From an uncultured Ignavibacteria bacterium (GTDB lineage Bacteria; Bacteroidota; Ignavibacteria; Tepidaquicellales; Tepidaquicellaceae), in contig CALJIG010000054.1 of assembly GCA_937974175.1 (NCBI GenBank), positions 1-64,000 of the forward strand: a stretch of DNA of 64,000 bases, written 5' to 3'. A program made the position numbers and the translations under genes. The notes under the pieces are model-generated. The model was not told the DNA's origin, searched no databases, and was given only the letters and a program-made list of their open reading frames with translations. Of the stretch, positions 51,383 to 59,712 are shown piece by piece. Within the stretch, counting starts at the first letter, position 1. The number at the start of each line of letters is the position of its first letter.

Positions 51383-52954
51383 CTATTTCACAATCGTCAT
51401 CTTCTTTGTCTGAGTAAACTTATCGGTCTTTAACGTATAATAATATGTGCCTGATGATAATTGAGAAGCAGCCGAGTTAAAGCTGACTTCATAATTCCCT
51501 GCTGTAAGTTCAGAGCCGTTTAAGATTTCTGCAACCAGCTTACCCTGTATATCATATACCTGCAGAGATACATTCTGCTTTTCAGGGATTGAGAACTTTA
51601 TCTTTGTCTCAGGATTGAAAGGGTTAGGATAATTCTGCTCCAATGAATAATTATCAACTACTCCGGTTATCGGAGTTATGTTCGTCGGGAAATCAACTAA
51701 AGCAGTATAGATGCTCATTGCGCTGCTTGAGCTTCCGTTCAGCCTTGCCCAGATTGGTCTTACTTTTCCGTTGTAAGCGGAGACGTTTGTATAGTCACCG
51801 AAGAAAACTCCCGATGATGGAGTAAACGGAGAACTACTAACTTTAAAATTTGTAAATGTTTCGCCGCCGTCTGTTGAGCGCGCCATATAAACATCTGTCT
51901 GAGTATTTGTATAGTTTCTTCTGTCATAAAATACGAAGTAGAGATAGCCTGTTTTCTGGTCAATTGTCATCCAGGTAAAAAACTGCTGCTTGCCGGCAGG
52001 GTCATCGTTAACTCTTTTAACCGTGCTCCAGTTTGTACCGCCGTTTGTTGATTTTATAAGCCATACATCTGTATCAGTCGTTCCGTTACGCTGGTCTGTC
52101 CAGTTAATATAAATAGTGCCTCTATTAGGTCCGTTGCTTAAATCACAAGCTGTGACGGGAAGACCGTTTGCCCTGTAAATTCCGGGAACGGTATAATCCC
52201 ATCCGCCGGGATGAGCTGTTACAAAAATATCGTTGGCAAGCCAGTTAAGTCCGCCGTTAGTTGATTTATCCATTACGATGCCAAGTGGTCCTGACCATGC
52301 GACATAAATTTCTCCGTTAGGTCCGACACTGGGAACTGCGCCTTCGACAGTATTATCTTCATCGATGCAATCCCCTGCTTTCTGATTAATTCTCAGAGGA
52401 GTGCTCCATGTTGTACCGGCATCCGTTGTACGTGCAAAAAGTATATTGGAACTGTCTGCAGAGTTTGCGCTTCCGTAGTTATCGAATTGTGTCCAGGTTA
52501 CATATATATTGTTATTTCTGGGGTCAAGACATCCCCATTCTTTATCCTGCTGCTTTGGGGGAACGTATCCTACTACTGAACCGTTTGACCAGTTAGCGCC
52601 GCCGTTAGTAGATTTCTGTGATATGATTTTATCAATGAAATATCCACCCGATGGATTTGTAAGATGGAAATAATAAAAATGTCCGTTAGTATCTGTAAGA
52701 ACAGACGGGTCGCCCCATACTGAATATGTCGATGTAAGATTACCTTTACTCCAGTTGCTTCCGCCGTTTGTTGACCAGTAATAGCTGCTAATATTTGCGC
52801 CGCCTACTACCTGATTTGGGTTTTTGGGATTTATCCAGATGCAAGGTTCATTTGGTGAAGATGAGCCCGAATCAATTCTGACATTTGTATATTGCGCCCA
52901 TGCAATACTTGAAGTGAAAAGTAAAGCTAGTGTAAAAAGTATATACTTTTTCAT
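51383..52954 (-). CDS. T9SS-secreted sialidase/BNR-repeat protein
   Basis: A 523-residue protein with a signal peptide (1-20, ending in AWAQ), a beta-propeller region with repeated BNR Asp-box-like sequences (YWSTNGGSNWSKGN, KSTNGGTNWSTV, ARSTDGGETFTN), and a C-terminal sorting domain with QNYPNPFNPETK ending in KKMTIVK. The propeller resembles exo-alpha-sialidase domains. A sialidase tyrosine and arginine triad cannot be assigned by eye, so substrate is open. Confidence 0.85.
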   Translation of the reverse strand: MKKYILFTLALLFTSSIAWAQYTNVRIDSGSSSPNEPCIWINPKNPNQVVGGANISSYYWSTNGGSNWSKGNLTSTYSVWGDPSVLTDTNGHFYYFHLTNPSGGYFIDKIISQKSTNGGANWSNGSVVGYVPPKQQDKEWGCLDPRNNNIYVTWTQFDNYGSANSADSSNILFARTTDAGTTWSTPLRINQKAGDCIDEDNTVEGAVPSVGPNGEIYVAWSGPLGIVMDKSTNGGLNWLANDIFVTAHPGGWDYTVPGIYRANGLPVTACDLSNGPNRGTIYINWTDQRNGTTDTDVWLIKSTNGGTNWSTVKRVNDDPAGKQQFFTWMTIDQKTGYLYFVFYDRRNYTNTQTDVYMARSTDGGETFTNFKVSSSPFTPSSGVFFGDYTNVSAYNGKVRPIWARLNGSSSSAMSIYTALVDFPTNITPITGVVDNYSLEQNYPNPFNPETKIKFSIPEKQNVSLQVYDIQGKLVAEILNGSELTAGNYEVSFNSAASQLSSGTYYYTLKTDKFTQTKKMTIVK

Positions 52955-53060
52955 TGTGGTTTAGTTTTTGTATAGGAAGATAATGATGGAGAACGAATTG
53001 TTGTAGTCAAAACTCCTGTCACTCACTCCTTAGTATGGAGGGGGAAATCCGTGCACATAC

Positions 53061-53103
53061 AACCCCCTCCTTTATAAGGAGGGGGCAGGGGGAGGTAAAT
53101 TGC
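53061..53103. repeat. Left arm of DUF559 element
   Basis: CCCCCTCCTT TAT AAGGAGGGGG palindrome followed by CAGGGGGAGGTAAA. The stop codon of the DUF559 gene lies inside this palindrome. Another partial copy is at 53025-53046. Confidence 0.85.
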
Positions 53104-53461
53104 TACAACTTTCTATTTCTTGTTTAATAACTTTTAATACCTCTAAAATATTATTATAAATTTCTTTATTGCTGAATCTTATTACTTTTATCTTTCTTAA
53201 TTTTAAATACTCAGTTCTTTTAAAATCGTATTCAATAGCATTTTCATCTTCATGAATTTCTCCATCTAATTCGATTCCAAGTCTAAGCTCTATTGAATAA
53301 AAATCTAAAATATATCTGTCAACACTATATTGTCTTCGGAATTTAACATCAAGAAATTTCTTATTCTTTAATTGTTCCCAAAGTAATTGTTCGGCCTTTG
53401 TAGAATTATTGCGGAGGTATTTTCTGGCTGCTTTTTTCTCAGGTTTGTTATATAATTTCAC
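53072..53461 (-). CDS. DUF559 Vsr-like endonuclease inside inverted repeats
   Basis: A 129-residue protein of the DUF559 family (PD-(D/E)XK superfamily, related to Vsr mismatch endonuclease and to very short patch repair). Seen: FRRQYSVDRYILDFYSIE (Asp53), GIELDGEIH with Glu64, Asp66 and His70, and KVIRFSNKEI. The start is GTG; its ribosome-binding site GGGGGAGG comes from the right inverted repeat, four bases away, and the C-terminal ten residues (SNLPPPAPSL) and stop are encoded by the left repeat. The gene is therefore completely contained in a 444-bp palindromic element. No ATG start is available. Confidence 0.85.
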   Translation of the reverse strand: MKLYNKPEKKAARKYLRNNSTKAEQLLWEQLKNKKFLDVKFRRQYSVDRYILDFYSIELRLGIELDGEIHEDENAIEYDFKRTEYLKLRKIKVIRFSNKEIYNNILEVLKVIKQEIESCSNLPPPAPSL

Positions 53462-53504
53462 TTAACCTCCCCCTAACCCCCTCCTTAGTAAGGAGGGGGA
53501 ATGG
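53461..53504. repeat. Right arm of DUF559 element
   Basis: TTAACCTCCCCCTAA followed by a CCCCCTCCTTAG/TAAGGAGGGGG palindrome. It is an inverted copy of the left arm and carries the gene's ribosome-binding site. Confidence 0.85.
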
Positions 53505-53520
53505 AAAACTTGTATAAAAA

Positions 53521-53567
53521 AAAACAGCCGACCAATGGTGAATTACGGGGCATCGGAAGGCTGTTTT
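53521..53567 (-). terminator. Hairpin downstream of T9SS gene
   Basis: AAAACAGCC / GGCTGTTTT stem with a 29-base inner part that can pair further (CCGA / TCGG), 8 bases after the stop of the gene at 53575. Terminator of that gene. Confidence 0.75.
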
Positions 53568-53574
53568 AATAGTA

Positions 53575-54303
53575 TTATTTTACTAATACCATACTCTTTG
53601 TTGAAGTAAAATCTTCAGTTCTTAAAGTGTAATAGTATATTCCGGATGATAATGCAGATGCATTAAAATCTGCTTTGTATTCACCGGCATTCAATCTCTC
53701 ATTGTTAACAAGATTGGCAACTTCTTTACCCATCATATCATAAACTTTTAAGCTTACGTTTTGATTTTTAGGGATGGAGAAATTGATATTGGTTGTAGGG
53801 TTGAACGGATTCGGATAGTTCTGCTTCAATTCAAAATTCTTAACAATTGAATTGATAGGAGTAATACCAACTGTTCCTCTTCTTACATAAAATGTTCTTT
53901 CAACAAATTCAGAAGCATTGTCTACATTAAACAGTTTAACTTTTACTGTACCCACTCCGTTATTTGGTACATACCAGGTTACATCCATTGTATCCTGTTG
54001 ACCGGGATTTAACATAATCATATCAGGTGCAGGAGGAATCACATCAATAAACTCGGCATAGCACAGACCGTAGCAAAGTGAACTTGACCATCCGGTCGGG
54101 ATAGAGTTGAAAGTTCTCTGCAGTCTTAAATGCGCCATTGAGGAACCTGTGTTTTTCATATATGCAAAAGTATAGGCTGCGTCAGGTTCTACGCCTGCAT
54201 ATACAACTGTATCTGCCCCTATTCTTGTAAATGTAAAGCTCTGCGAGTAAGCCCCTGTTGCAAAAGCGAATACCGCTAACATAATTAGTAAAGTTTTTTT
54301 CAT
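53575..54303 (-). CDS. T9SS-secreted protein, small beta domain
   Basis: A 242-residue protein: signal peptide (1-20), an Ig-like domain (about 21-150) with a cysteine-containing loop (SLCYGLCYAEF) and a C-terminal sorting domain with QNYPNPFNPTTN ending in KSMVLVK. Two cysteines close together could form a disulfide. No function assigned. It lies 26 bases after a TPR gene on the same strand. Confidence 0.85.
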   Translation of the reverse strand: MKKTLLIMLAVFAFATGAYSQSFTFTRIGADTVVYAGVEPDAAYTFAYMKNTGSSMAHLRLQRTFNSIPTGWSSSLCYGLCYAEFIDVIPPAPDMIMLNPGQQDTMDVTWYVPNNGVGTVKVKLFNVDNASEFVERTFYVRRGTVGITPINSIVKNFELKQNYPNPFNPTTNINFSIPKNQNVSLKVYDMMGKEVANLVNNERLNAGEYKADFNASALSSGIYYYTLRTEDFTSTKSMVLVK

Positions 54304-54329
54304 TAGTTTTAGTTAATATAGTTGATGAA

Positions 54330-54824
54330 TTAATTTAATAAGCCTTGTAATCTGTTGAAGTTCTGCATTGCAGCAAGATATTCGGGGGCAAGCTCTTTTG
54401 CTTTTCTGTATTCTTCAACAGCTTCAAACCACAGACCTTTCATTTCAAATGCTCTGCCTAAATTCAGATGAGCAAAATGATAAGCATCATATCGTTTGGA
54501 GTTTAATGCCATTTCGATATATGGAATTGCCTCTTCCACTTTTCTTTGTGCAAGCAGGTATGCGCCAATATCGTTATAGGGATTTCCGTAATCCGGGTCT
54601 ATTTCAATTGCGTTCTTACATTCTTCAATGCCTTTTTCATAATCACCAAGAAGTGAATATGTCCATCCTAAAAATGTATATGCTTCAGGTGTTGGAAATA
54701 ATTCTATAGATAAATTGTAGTTCTCTATTGCTTCTTCGAGTAAACCTTCTGATTGTAATTTGAATGCCTTATTAAAATAATCCTTTGACTGTTCAACTAA
54801 ATTCTTATAATAATTTTCCTTCAT
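54330..54824 (-). CDS. Tetratricopeptide repeat protein
   Basis: A 164-residue protein consisting of three to four TPR units (for example DYFNKAFKLQSEGLLEEAIE, PEAYTFLGWTYSLLGDYEKG, NPYNDIGAYLLAQRKVEEA, AHLNLGRAFEMKGLWFEAVE). No signal peptide, so cytoplasmic. Probably a protein-protein interaction adaptor; partner unknown. Located before the T9SS gene at 53575 on the same strand. Confidence 0.85.
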   Translation of the reverse strand: MKENYYKNLVEQSKDYFNKAFKLQSEGLLEEAIENYNLSIELFPTPEAYTFLGWTYSLLGDYEKGIEECKNAIEIDPDYGNPYNDIGAYLLAQRKVEEAIPYIEMALNSKRYDAYHFAHLNLGRAFEMKGLWFEAVEEYRKAKELAPEYLAAMQNFNRLQGLLN

Positions 54825-54935
54825 AAGTATTTTAGTATTATAAACTAACCGTGCATATTTAAAGTTTCATGTGAACAAACATAGCAGTATTGGAAAGTAT
54901 TTTCAAGGTTTAAAAAACTATTTCGCAGAACAGAA

Positions 54936-55074
54936 TTCTTAAACGCAAAGTAGCTAAGAAACTCGCAAAGAACGCAAAGTAAAAACTCTGATTTCAATTT
55001 AATACAAGGTGTCCCTTAAATTTTTCTTTGCGGACTTTGCGTAATAATTTTGCGCTCTTTGCGTTTAGTTCTAA
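54936..55074. repeat. Inverted repeat built of CGCAAAG units
   Basis: Left arm TTAAACGCAAAG...ACGCAAAG, right arm CTTTGCG...CTTTGCGTTTAG. Related to the repeat at 26750. It fills most of the 344-base gap upstream of punA; the last 90 bases before punA must contain its promoter. Confidence 0.75.
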
Positions 55075-55168
55075 AATAGGTTTGATTTCACTTTCTTATT
55101 ACATAAAAATTTAAAATATTCAATTTATTGCCATTTTTGCATAATTCAAAAATAGATACAGAGAAATA

Positions 55169-55867
55169 ATGAGTTTAACGGGGGTAATACTGGGTTCGGG
55201 CTTGAACAAGTTTTCAGATGAGATTGAAAATCCGGCTGTTTTGCTGAAAGACGATTCCGGCTTTCATAAAAGAAAAATCATTAAAGGCACAATAAGTAAA
55301 AAGCCGATTGTTGTATTCGAGGGCAGAAGCCACTTTTACGAAGGATATACACAGGAAATGGTTTTCCAGAATGTAAATAAGGCAATTGAGCTTGGAGTTA
55401 CAAATCTGATAATTACAAATGCTGCCGGCGGAGTAAACTTAAATTATAAAGTCGCTGACTTAATGCTCATTACTTCGCATATCGATTTAATGAACAGAAG
55501 AATTTTCCAACCAAATAAATGCTGCTTCGACCATCCTTCACTTAATAAAATTCTTAAGCTTGCAACGGATAATAAAATCAAATTAAGAAGAGGAACTTAC
55601 GCTGCTTCCTCAGGACCGGCATACGAAACTAAATCAGAAATTCTTATGCTTCGCAAAATGGGAGCTGATGCCATAGGCATGTCAACAATCCCCGAAATTC
55701 TCTACGCAAAGAAAAACAATATTAACGTTGTCGGGATTTCCTGCATTACAAATCTTCTGCGCGTTTCTAATAACGGAAAGACAGAACACTCGGAAGTTGT
55801 CGAAGCAGGACTTAGCGCATTCAGGAATTTTTCAAATCTGCTTCGGACAATCGTTTCAAATTCTTAG
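55169..55867 (+). CDS. punA: Purine nucleoside phosphorylase (PNP family)
   Basis: Phosphorolysis of purine nucleosides to base and ribose 1-phosphate. Residues show the trimeric PNP pattern: GVILGSGLNKF, VVFEGRSHFYEGY, ITNAAGGVNLNYK, GTYAASSGPAYETKSE and GMSTIPEILYAK. At 232 residues it is shorter than the usual 265-285, with the N-terminal extension missing. First gene of a plus-strand run with tatD downstream (29-base gap). Confidence 0.88.
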   Translation: MSLTGVILGSGLNKFSDEIENPAVLLKDDSGFHKRKIIKGTISKKPIVVFEGRSHFYEGYTQEMVFQNVNKAIELGVTNLIITNAAGGVNLNYKVADLMLITSHIDLMNRRIFQPNKCCFDHPSLNKILKLATDNKIKLRRGTYAASSGPAYETKSEILMLRKMGADAIGMSTIPEILYAKKNNINVVGISCITNLLRVSNNGKTEHSEVVEAGLSAFRNFSNLLRTIVSNS

Positions 55868-55896
55868 TCAAATTTTAATATCAAATTTACAATTAA

Positions 55897-56661
55897 ATGA
55901 TAGTAGATACTCACGCCCATCTTTATTACGAAGATATATTAAATAACATAGACGATATTTTAAAACGCGCTGAAGATGCAGGCATAGAAAAAATAATTGC
56001 TCCCGGCGTTGATTATAAAACATCGATGCAATTGCTTGAGCTTTCAGCAAAATATCCTATGATATATGCAGCGCTTGGCATTCATCCTACCGATGTAAAT
56101 AAATATGAGTACTCGGAATTAGAGAAAATAGAAAAGCTTTTTGATAATGCAAAAGTTGTCGGAGTCGGTGAAACCGGTTTGGACTACTACTGGGATACAT
56201 CATACAATGATAAGCAAAAAGAATTTTTCCGCCTTCATATAGAAATCGCAAAAGCAAGAGAGCTTCCTGTGATAATCCATACACGCAATTCAATTGATGA
56301 TGCAATTCAGGTTGTGGAAGATAATTACAGCGATAAGCTGAAAGGACAATTTCATTGCTTCGATGGAACGACTGAGCAATTGGATAAGGTCATGGATTTA
56401 AAAACATTCTATGTTTCCTTTACAGGAAATGTAACATATAAAAAATATGCTTTTGCAGAGACAGTTACGAAAGTCCCGATGGATAGAATTTTATCTGAGA
56501 CGGATTCACCCTTCCTCTCACCTCTTCCCCACCGCGGGAAACCAAACGAACCATCTTACATTGTTAACACAATAAAAAAAGTCGCAGAGTTTAAAAATGT
56601 AAGTGAAGACGAGATGAAAAAAAGTTTCAGGGAGAATGTGATAGCGTTGTTTGGGATATAA
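55897..56661 (+). CDS. tatD: TatD family metal-dependent hydrolase/DNase
   Basis: A 254-residue protein with metal ligands in DTHAHLYY (His6, His8), the EKIIAPGVD and ALGIHPTDV blocks, GVGETGLDYYW (Glu), PVIIHTRNS (His), FHCFDGT (His) and SETDSPFLSP (Asp). TatD enzymes are 3'-to-5' exonucleases and some remove damaged bases or D-tyrosine-like products. Cytoplasmic, follows punA. Confidence 0.95.
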   Translation: MIVDTHAHLYYEDILNNIDDILKRAEDAGIEKIIAPGVDYKTSMQLLELSAKYPMIYAALGIHPTDVNKYEYSELEKIEKLFDNAKVVGVGETGLDYYWDTSYNDKQKEFFRLHIEIAKARELPVIIHTRNSIDDAIQVVEDNYSDKLKGQFHCFDGTTEQLDKVMDLKTFYVSFTGNVTYKKYAFAETVTKVPMDRILSETDSPFLSPLPHRGKPNEPSYIVNTIKKVAEFKNVSEDEMKKSFRENVIALFGI

Positions 56662-56807
56662 GATTTTAAATTTAAGATTTGTAAAATTTTTAGTAACATC
56701 ATACCCTTATTATCGTATATATGAACAATAGATTTGCAAAATCTTAAATCTTATATCTGAAATCTTAAATTACTATATTTGCTTAATCATCTTAAATTAA
56801 TTTGTCT

Positions 56808-57263
56808 ATGAAAAATTACAAACTACTTAGTCCTGATATGGGAGACGGAGGTTCAGTTCCACCACCTCCTCCGCCGCCGCCAAATTATAATCCACCGCCA
56901 CCGCCGCCGCCGCCGCCGAGTTATAATCCACCTCCGCCACCTCCACCGCCGCCTTATGGCAATACACAATACGGAGGAGTTGACCAGAACAAGGCAAGCA
57001 CAAATGCAATTGTTGCATTAATACTTGGCATAGCATCGTGGGTTATCGGATGTACAATTTTAACGGCTATACCGGCATGGATTATCGGTAAAAAAGAAAT
57101 TAACGCTATTAATGAAGGACGCTCATCTGAAGCAGGACGCTCGATGGCAACTATCGGTATGTGGCTTGGTATTGCACACGTTATACTTGCAGTTATCGGC
57201 TTCATAATTTTTATTATAATTATGATATTCGGAATTTTTGCCAGTGCCGTACAGAATACATGA
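56808..57263 (+). CDS. Proline-rich N-terminus with DUF4190 membrane domain
   Basis: A 151-residue protein. Residues about 12-48 are almost pure proline separated by NYN and SYN motifs (three blocks of eight to nine prolines), a flexible cytoplasmic or cell-wall-facing linker. Then comes a DUF4190 domain with two membrane helices (AIVALILGIASWVIGC and GIAHVILAVIGFIIFI). Start at ATG 56808 rather than the TTG at 56802. Overlaps dut by 4 bases (ATGA). Function unknown. Confidence 0.8.
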   Translation: MKNYKLLSPDMGDGGSVPPPPPPPPNYNPPPPPPPPPSYNPPPPPPPPPYGNTQYGGVDQNKASTNAIVALILGIASWVIGCTILTAIPAWIIGKKEINAINEGRSSEAGRSMATIGMWLGIAHVILAVIGFIIFIIIMIFGIFASAVQNT

Positions 57264-57703
57264 TAGTTTTATACAAGAAATTTGACGCTTCAAAAGAAGC
57301 ATTTATACCCGAATATAAAACCTCAGGCTCTGCAGGCGCAGACCTGAGGTCTTCTTCTACTGAAATAATTTCATTAAAGCAGGGCGAGAGAAAGTTAATA
57401 CCCACAAATCTTATAATTGAACTTACCGAAGGATATGAAGCACAGGTCCGCCCAAGAAGCGGACTTGCATTGAACCATGGAGTAACTGTTTTGAATACTC
57501 CCGGTACAATTGATTCAGATTATCGCGGTGAAGTTAAAGTGCTTCTTGTAAACTTCGGCGAGAATATTTTTGAAATAAATTATGGCGACAGAATTGCCCA
57601 GCTTGTAATTGCAAAACATGAACGCGCAGTGTTTACCGAAGATGAAAATTTATCCGAGACTGAACGCGCTGCCGGCGGATACGGTAGTACCGGCGTAAAA
57701 TAA
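57260..57703 (+). CDS. dut: Deoxyuridine 5'-triphosphate nucleotidohydrolase
   Basis: Hydrolyses dUTP to dUMP and diphosphate to keep uracil out of DNA. All five motifs are visible in 147 residues: GSAGADLRSS, RPRSGLALNHG, VLNTPGTIDSDYRGEV, YGDRIAQLVI and GGYGSTG. ATG at 57260 overlaps the preceding stop; an earlier frame start is not needed. The conserved C-terminal Gly-rich motif is complete. Confidence 0.96.
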   Translation: MIVLYKKFDASKEAFIPEYKTSGSAGADLRSSSTEIISLKQGERKLIPTNLIIELTEGYEAQVRPRSGLALNHGVTVLNTPGTIDSDYRGEVKVLLVNFGENIFEINYGDRIAQLVIAKHERAVFTEDENLSETERAAGGYGSTGVK

Positions 57704-57717
57704 TAATCAAATATAAC

Positions 57718-58422
57718 TTGCCTCTTAATCTAATAACAACACCTATCGGCAACTACGCAGATATAACTCTGCGGGCGCTGCGTTATCTTAAAGAATCAGA
57801 TTATATTATAGTTGAGGAGTATAAAGAAGCTGTAAAGCTCCTGAAATTTTTCGGCATAAAAAAAGATCTTAAAAGAATAAACGAGCATAACGATAATAAA
57901 GATAACGAAGAGACGGAAGAAATTTTCCTTGACCTTGTTAACGGAAAAAATGTTTCGCTTATCTCTGATGCAGGCACGCCTGTTTTTGCTGACCCGGGCA
58001 AAACGCTTTTAAAAAAATGTATCGACTTTAATATAAAGCTTGAGTTTCTTCACGGACCGAATTCAGTTCTTGCAGCAATTGTGCTATCGGGATTTGACAT
58101 CAGCAGATTTTATTACATCGGCTTCCTCTCACCTAAAAGTGAGATAAGAAAAAAAGAGATATATGATTTAAAAAATATCAATAAAGTTTTTGCACTCCTT
58201 GAAGCGCCATACAGACTCAAACAAATTCTCGGTGACTTTGCTGAAGTATTTCCAACTACACAAATTTTTATAGGCTTCGATTTAACAATGCCCGGAGAAA
58301 AACATTTCAGAGGCACTGCAAAAGAAATTTTGAATCAGATTGGTGAAGAAAATTTAAAGGGAGAGTTTGTGATAGTGGTGGATGGGAAGGTGCATAAGAA
58401 TACTTCTAATTCTGAATTATGA
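57718..58422 (+). CDS. rsmI: 16S rRNA 2'-O-methyltransferase RsmI
   Basis: Methylates C1402 of 16S rRNA at the ribose. The 234-residue protein has TTPIGNYADITLRALRYL, the SAM-binding LISDAGTPVFADPG and GPNSVLAAIVLSGF. TTG start, 14 bases after dut. In E. coli RsmI is about 285 residues, so this is a short version lacking the C-terminal part. Confidence 0.94.
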   Translation: MPLNLITTPIGNYADITLRALRYLKESDYIIVEEYKEAVKLLKFFGIKKDLKRINEHNDNKDNEETEEIFLDLVNGKNVSLISDAGTPVFADPGKTLLKKCIDFNIKLEFLHGPNSVLAAIVLSGFDISRFYYIGFLSPKSEIRKKEIYDLKNINKVFALLEAPYRLKQILGDFAEVFPTTQIFIGFDLTMPGEKHFRGTAKEILNQIGEENLKGEFVIVVDGKVHKNTSNSEL

Positions 58423-58470
58423 ATTTAGAATTATGAATTAGTTTGTTAACTTGAAACTCGAAACTGATAT

Positions 58471-59514
58471 ATGATTACAATCCTTACACAAAACTCACAC
58501 GGATGTCATCCGGTTGATTTCAAAGATTTCAACTCATGGGATGTTACTGCTGAAAAAGAATTCGTATGGATAGATATGTGGCAGCCTAAGGAAGAGGAAT
58601 CAATGAAAATCCTGAAAGATATTTTCAATTTCCATCCGCTTGCCATAGAAGACTGTCTGAAGTATCTGAATAGAAAAGAAGATGTTCACCTGCCTAAAAT
58701 TGATGATTACGAGTATTATCTCTTTTTAGTATTCAACGGTATATCTGTTTCAGACGATTACACTCATTACAAACAGTTTTCATTAAGCTGTTTCATCGGG
58801 CATAATTTTATTATCACAGTTCATAACGAAACAGAGAAGAATTTTATTCTTTCCAGCGTTAACCAGCAGCTGCGGGAAGCGATCCTGAAAAAAGGTCCTG
58901 ACTATGCTCTTCATATTATTCTTGATTCACTTGTTGACAGATATTATCCTGTGCTTGATTATATAGAAGAAGAGATTGACCGAGTGGAAGATTTTGTATT
59001 TAAGATGCAGTCATCAAATACGACACTTCAGAAAATCCTGAACATGAAAAAGCAGCTGATAAAAATCAGACGGATTGCAAGTTATCAGAAAGAAATTTTA
59101 TTTAAGCTTTACAGAGGAGAATACGATTTGATATCTTCTGAGGAATCTATGTATTACAGAAATGTTTACGACCACTTAGTCAGAATTGTCGATAGCGCAG
59201 AATCTTACCGCGATGTTGTAACAAGTATGCTTGACTCATATCTCTCCATAGTGAATAACAATATGAATAATATTATGAAGCGGCTTACAATAATTGCTAC
59301 GATTATTCTGCCGTTGAATCTGATTACAGGGATTTATGGAATGAACTTCGACTACATGCCTTTCCTTCACAGCGAAACCGGATTTTTCTCCAGTATCGGC
59401 GTAATGGTAGTAATAATAGTTACAATGCTTGTAATTTTTAAACGAGCAGGATGGATAACACTGAGTGAATTTAATGCTGCGAAGTTAACAAAGAAAAAAA
59501 ATATTGAGGATTAG
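58471..59514 (+). CDS. corA: CorA-type magnesium/cobalt channel
   Basis: A 347-residue metal-ion channel subunit. The large cytoplasmic domain is followed by two membrane helices near the C-terminus (about 280-300 and 317-337). The diagnostic YGMNF motif is at the end of the first helix (LNLITGIYGMNFDYMP). Pentameric CorA carries Mg(2+) and possibly Co(2+) or Ni(2+). Confidence 0.94.
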   Translation: MITILTQNSHGCHPVDFKDFNSWDVTAEKEFVWIDMWQPKEEESMKILKDIFNFHPLAIEDCLKYLNRKEDVHLPKIDDYEYYLFLVFNGISVSDDYTHYKQFSLSCFIGHNFIITVHNETEKNFILSSVNQQLREAILKKGPDYALHIILDSLVDRYYPVLDYIEEEIDRVEDFVFKMQSSNTTLQKILNMKKQLIKIRRIASYQKEILFKLYRGEYDLISSEESMYYRNVYDHLVRIVDSAESYRDVVTSMLDSYLSIVNNNMNNIMKRLTIIATIILPLNLITGIYGMNFDYMPFLHSETGFFSSIGVMVVIIVTMLVIFKRAGWITLSEFNAAKLTKKKNIED

Positions 59515-59535
59515 ATTCCTAAAAGGAGTGTTTTT

Positions 59536-59596
59536 CTTCCCCCTCTCCCGCTAGAGCGGGACTTGATAATTGTTAGCTTTCAAAGGAGGGGGAAAC
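59536..59596. repeat. Small palindromic repeat between corA and purM
   Basis: CTTCCCCCTCT, a TCCCGCTAGAGCGGGA hairpin, and AAAGGAGGGGGAA at the right. Degenerate member of the CCCCCTCC family. The rest of the 198-base gap is AT-rich. Confidence 0.65.
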
Positions 59597-59712
59597 CACG
59601 AAAAACTCTTAATTTCCCAAAACTAACTTTAAACTGTTTAAACCCACTTTTTTCCTATGAAACTGCATGGGAAATGGATTGATAAAATTCTGCATTTTGA
59701 GTAACTTATAGA

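Noticed and set aside
57161..57259. Extended N-terminus of dut inside the DUF4190 gene
   Set aside because: The dUTPase core begins at the ATG 57260, which overlaps the preceding stop; the upstream part is the other gene in another frame.
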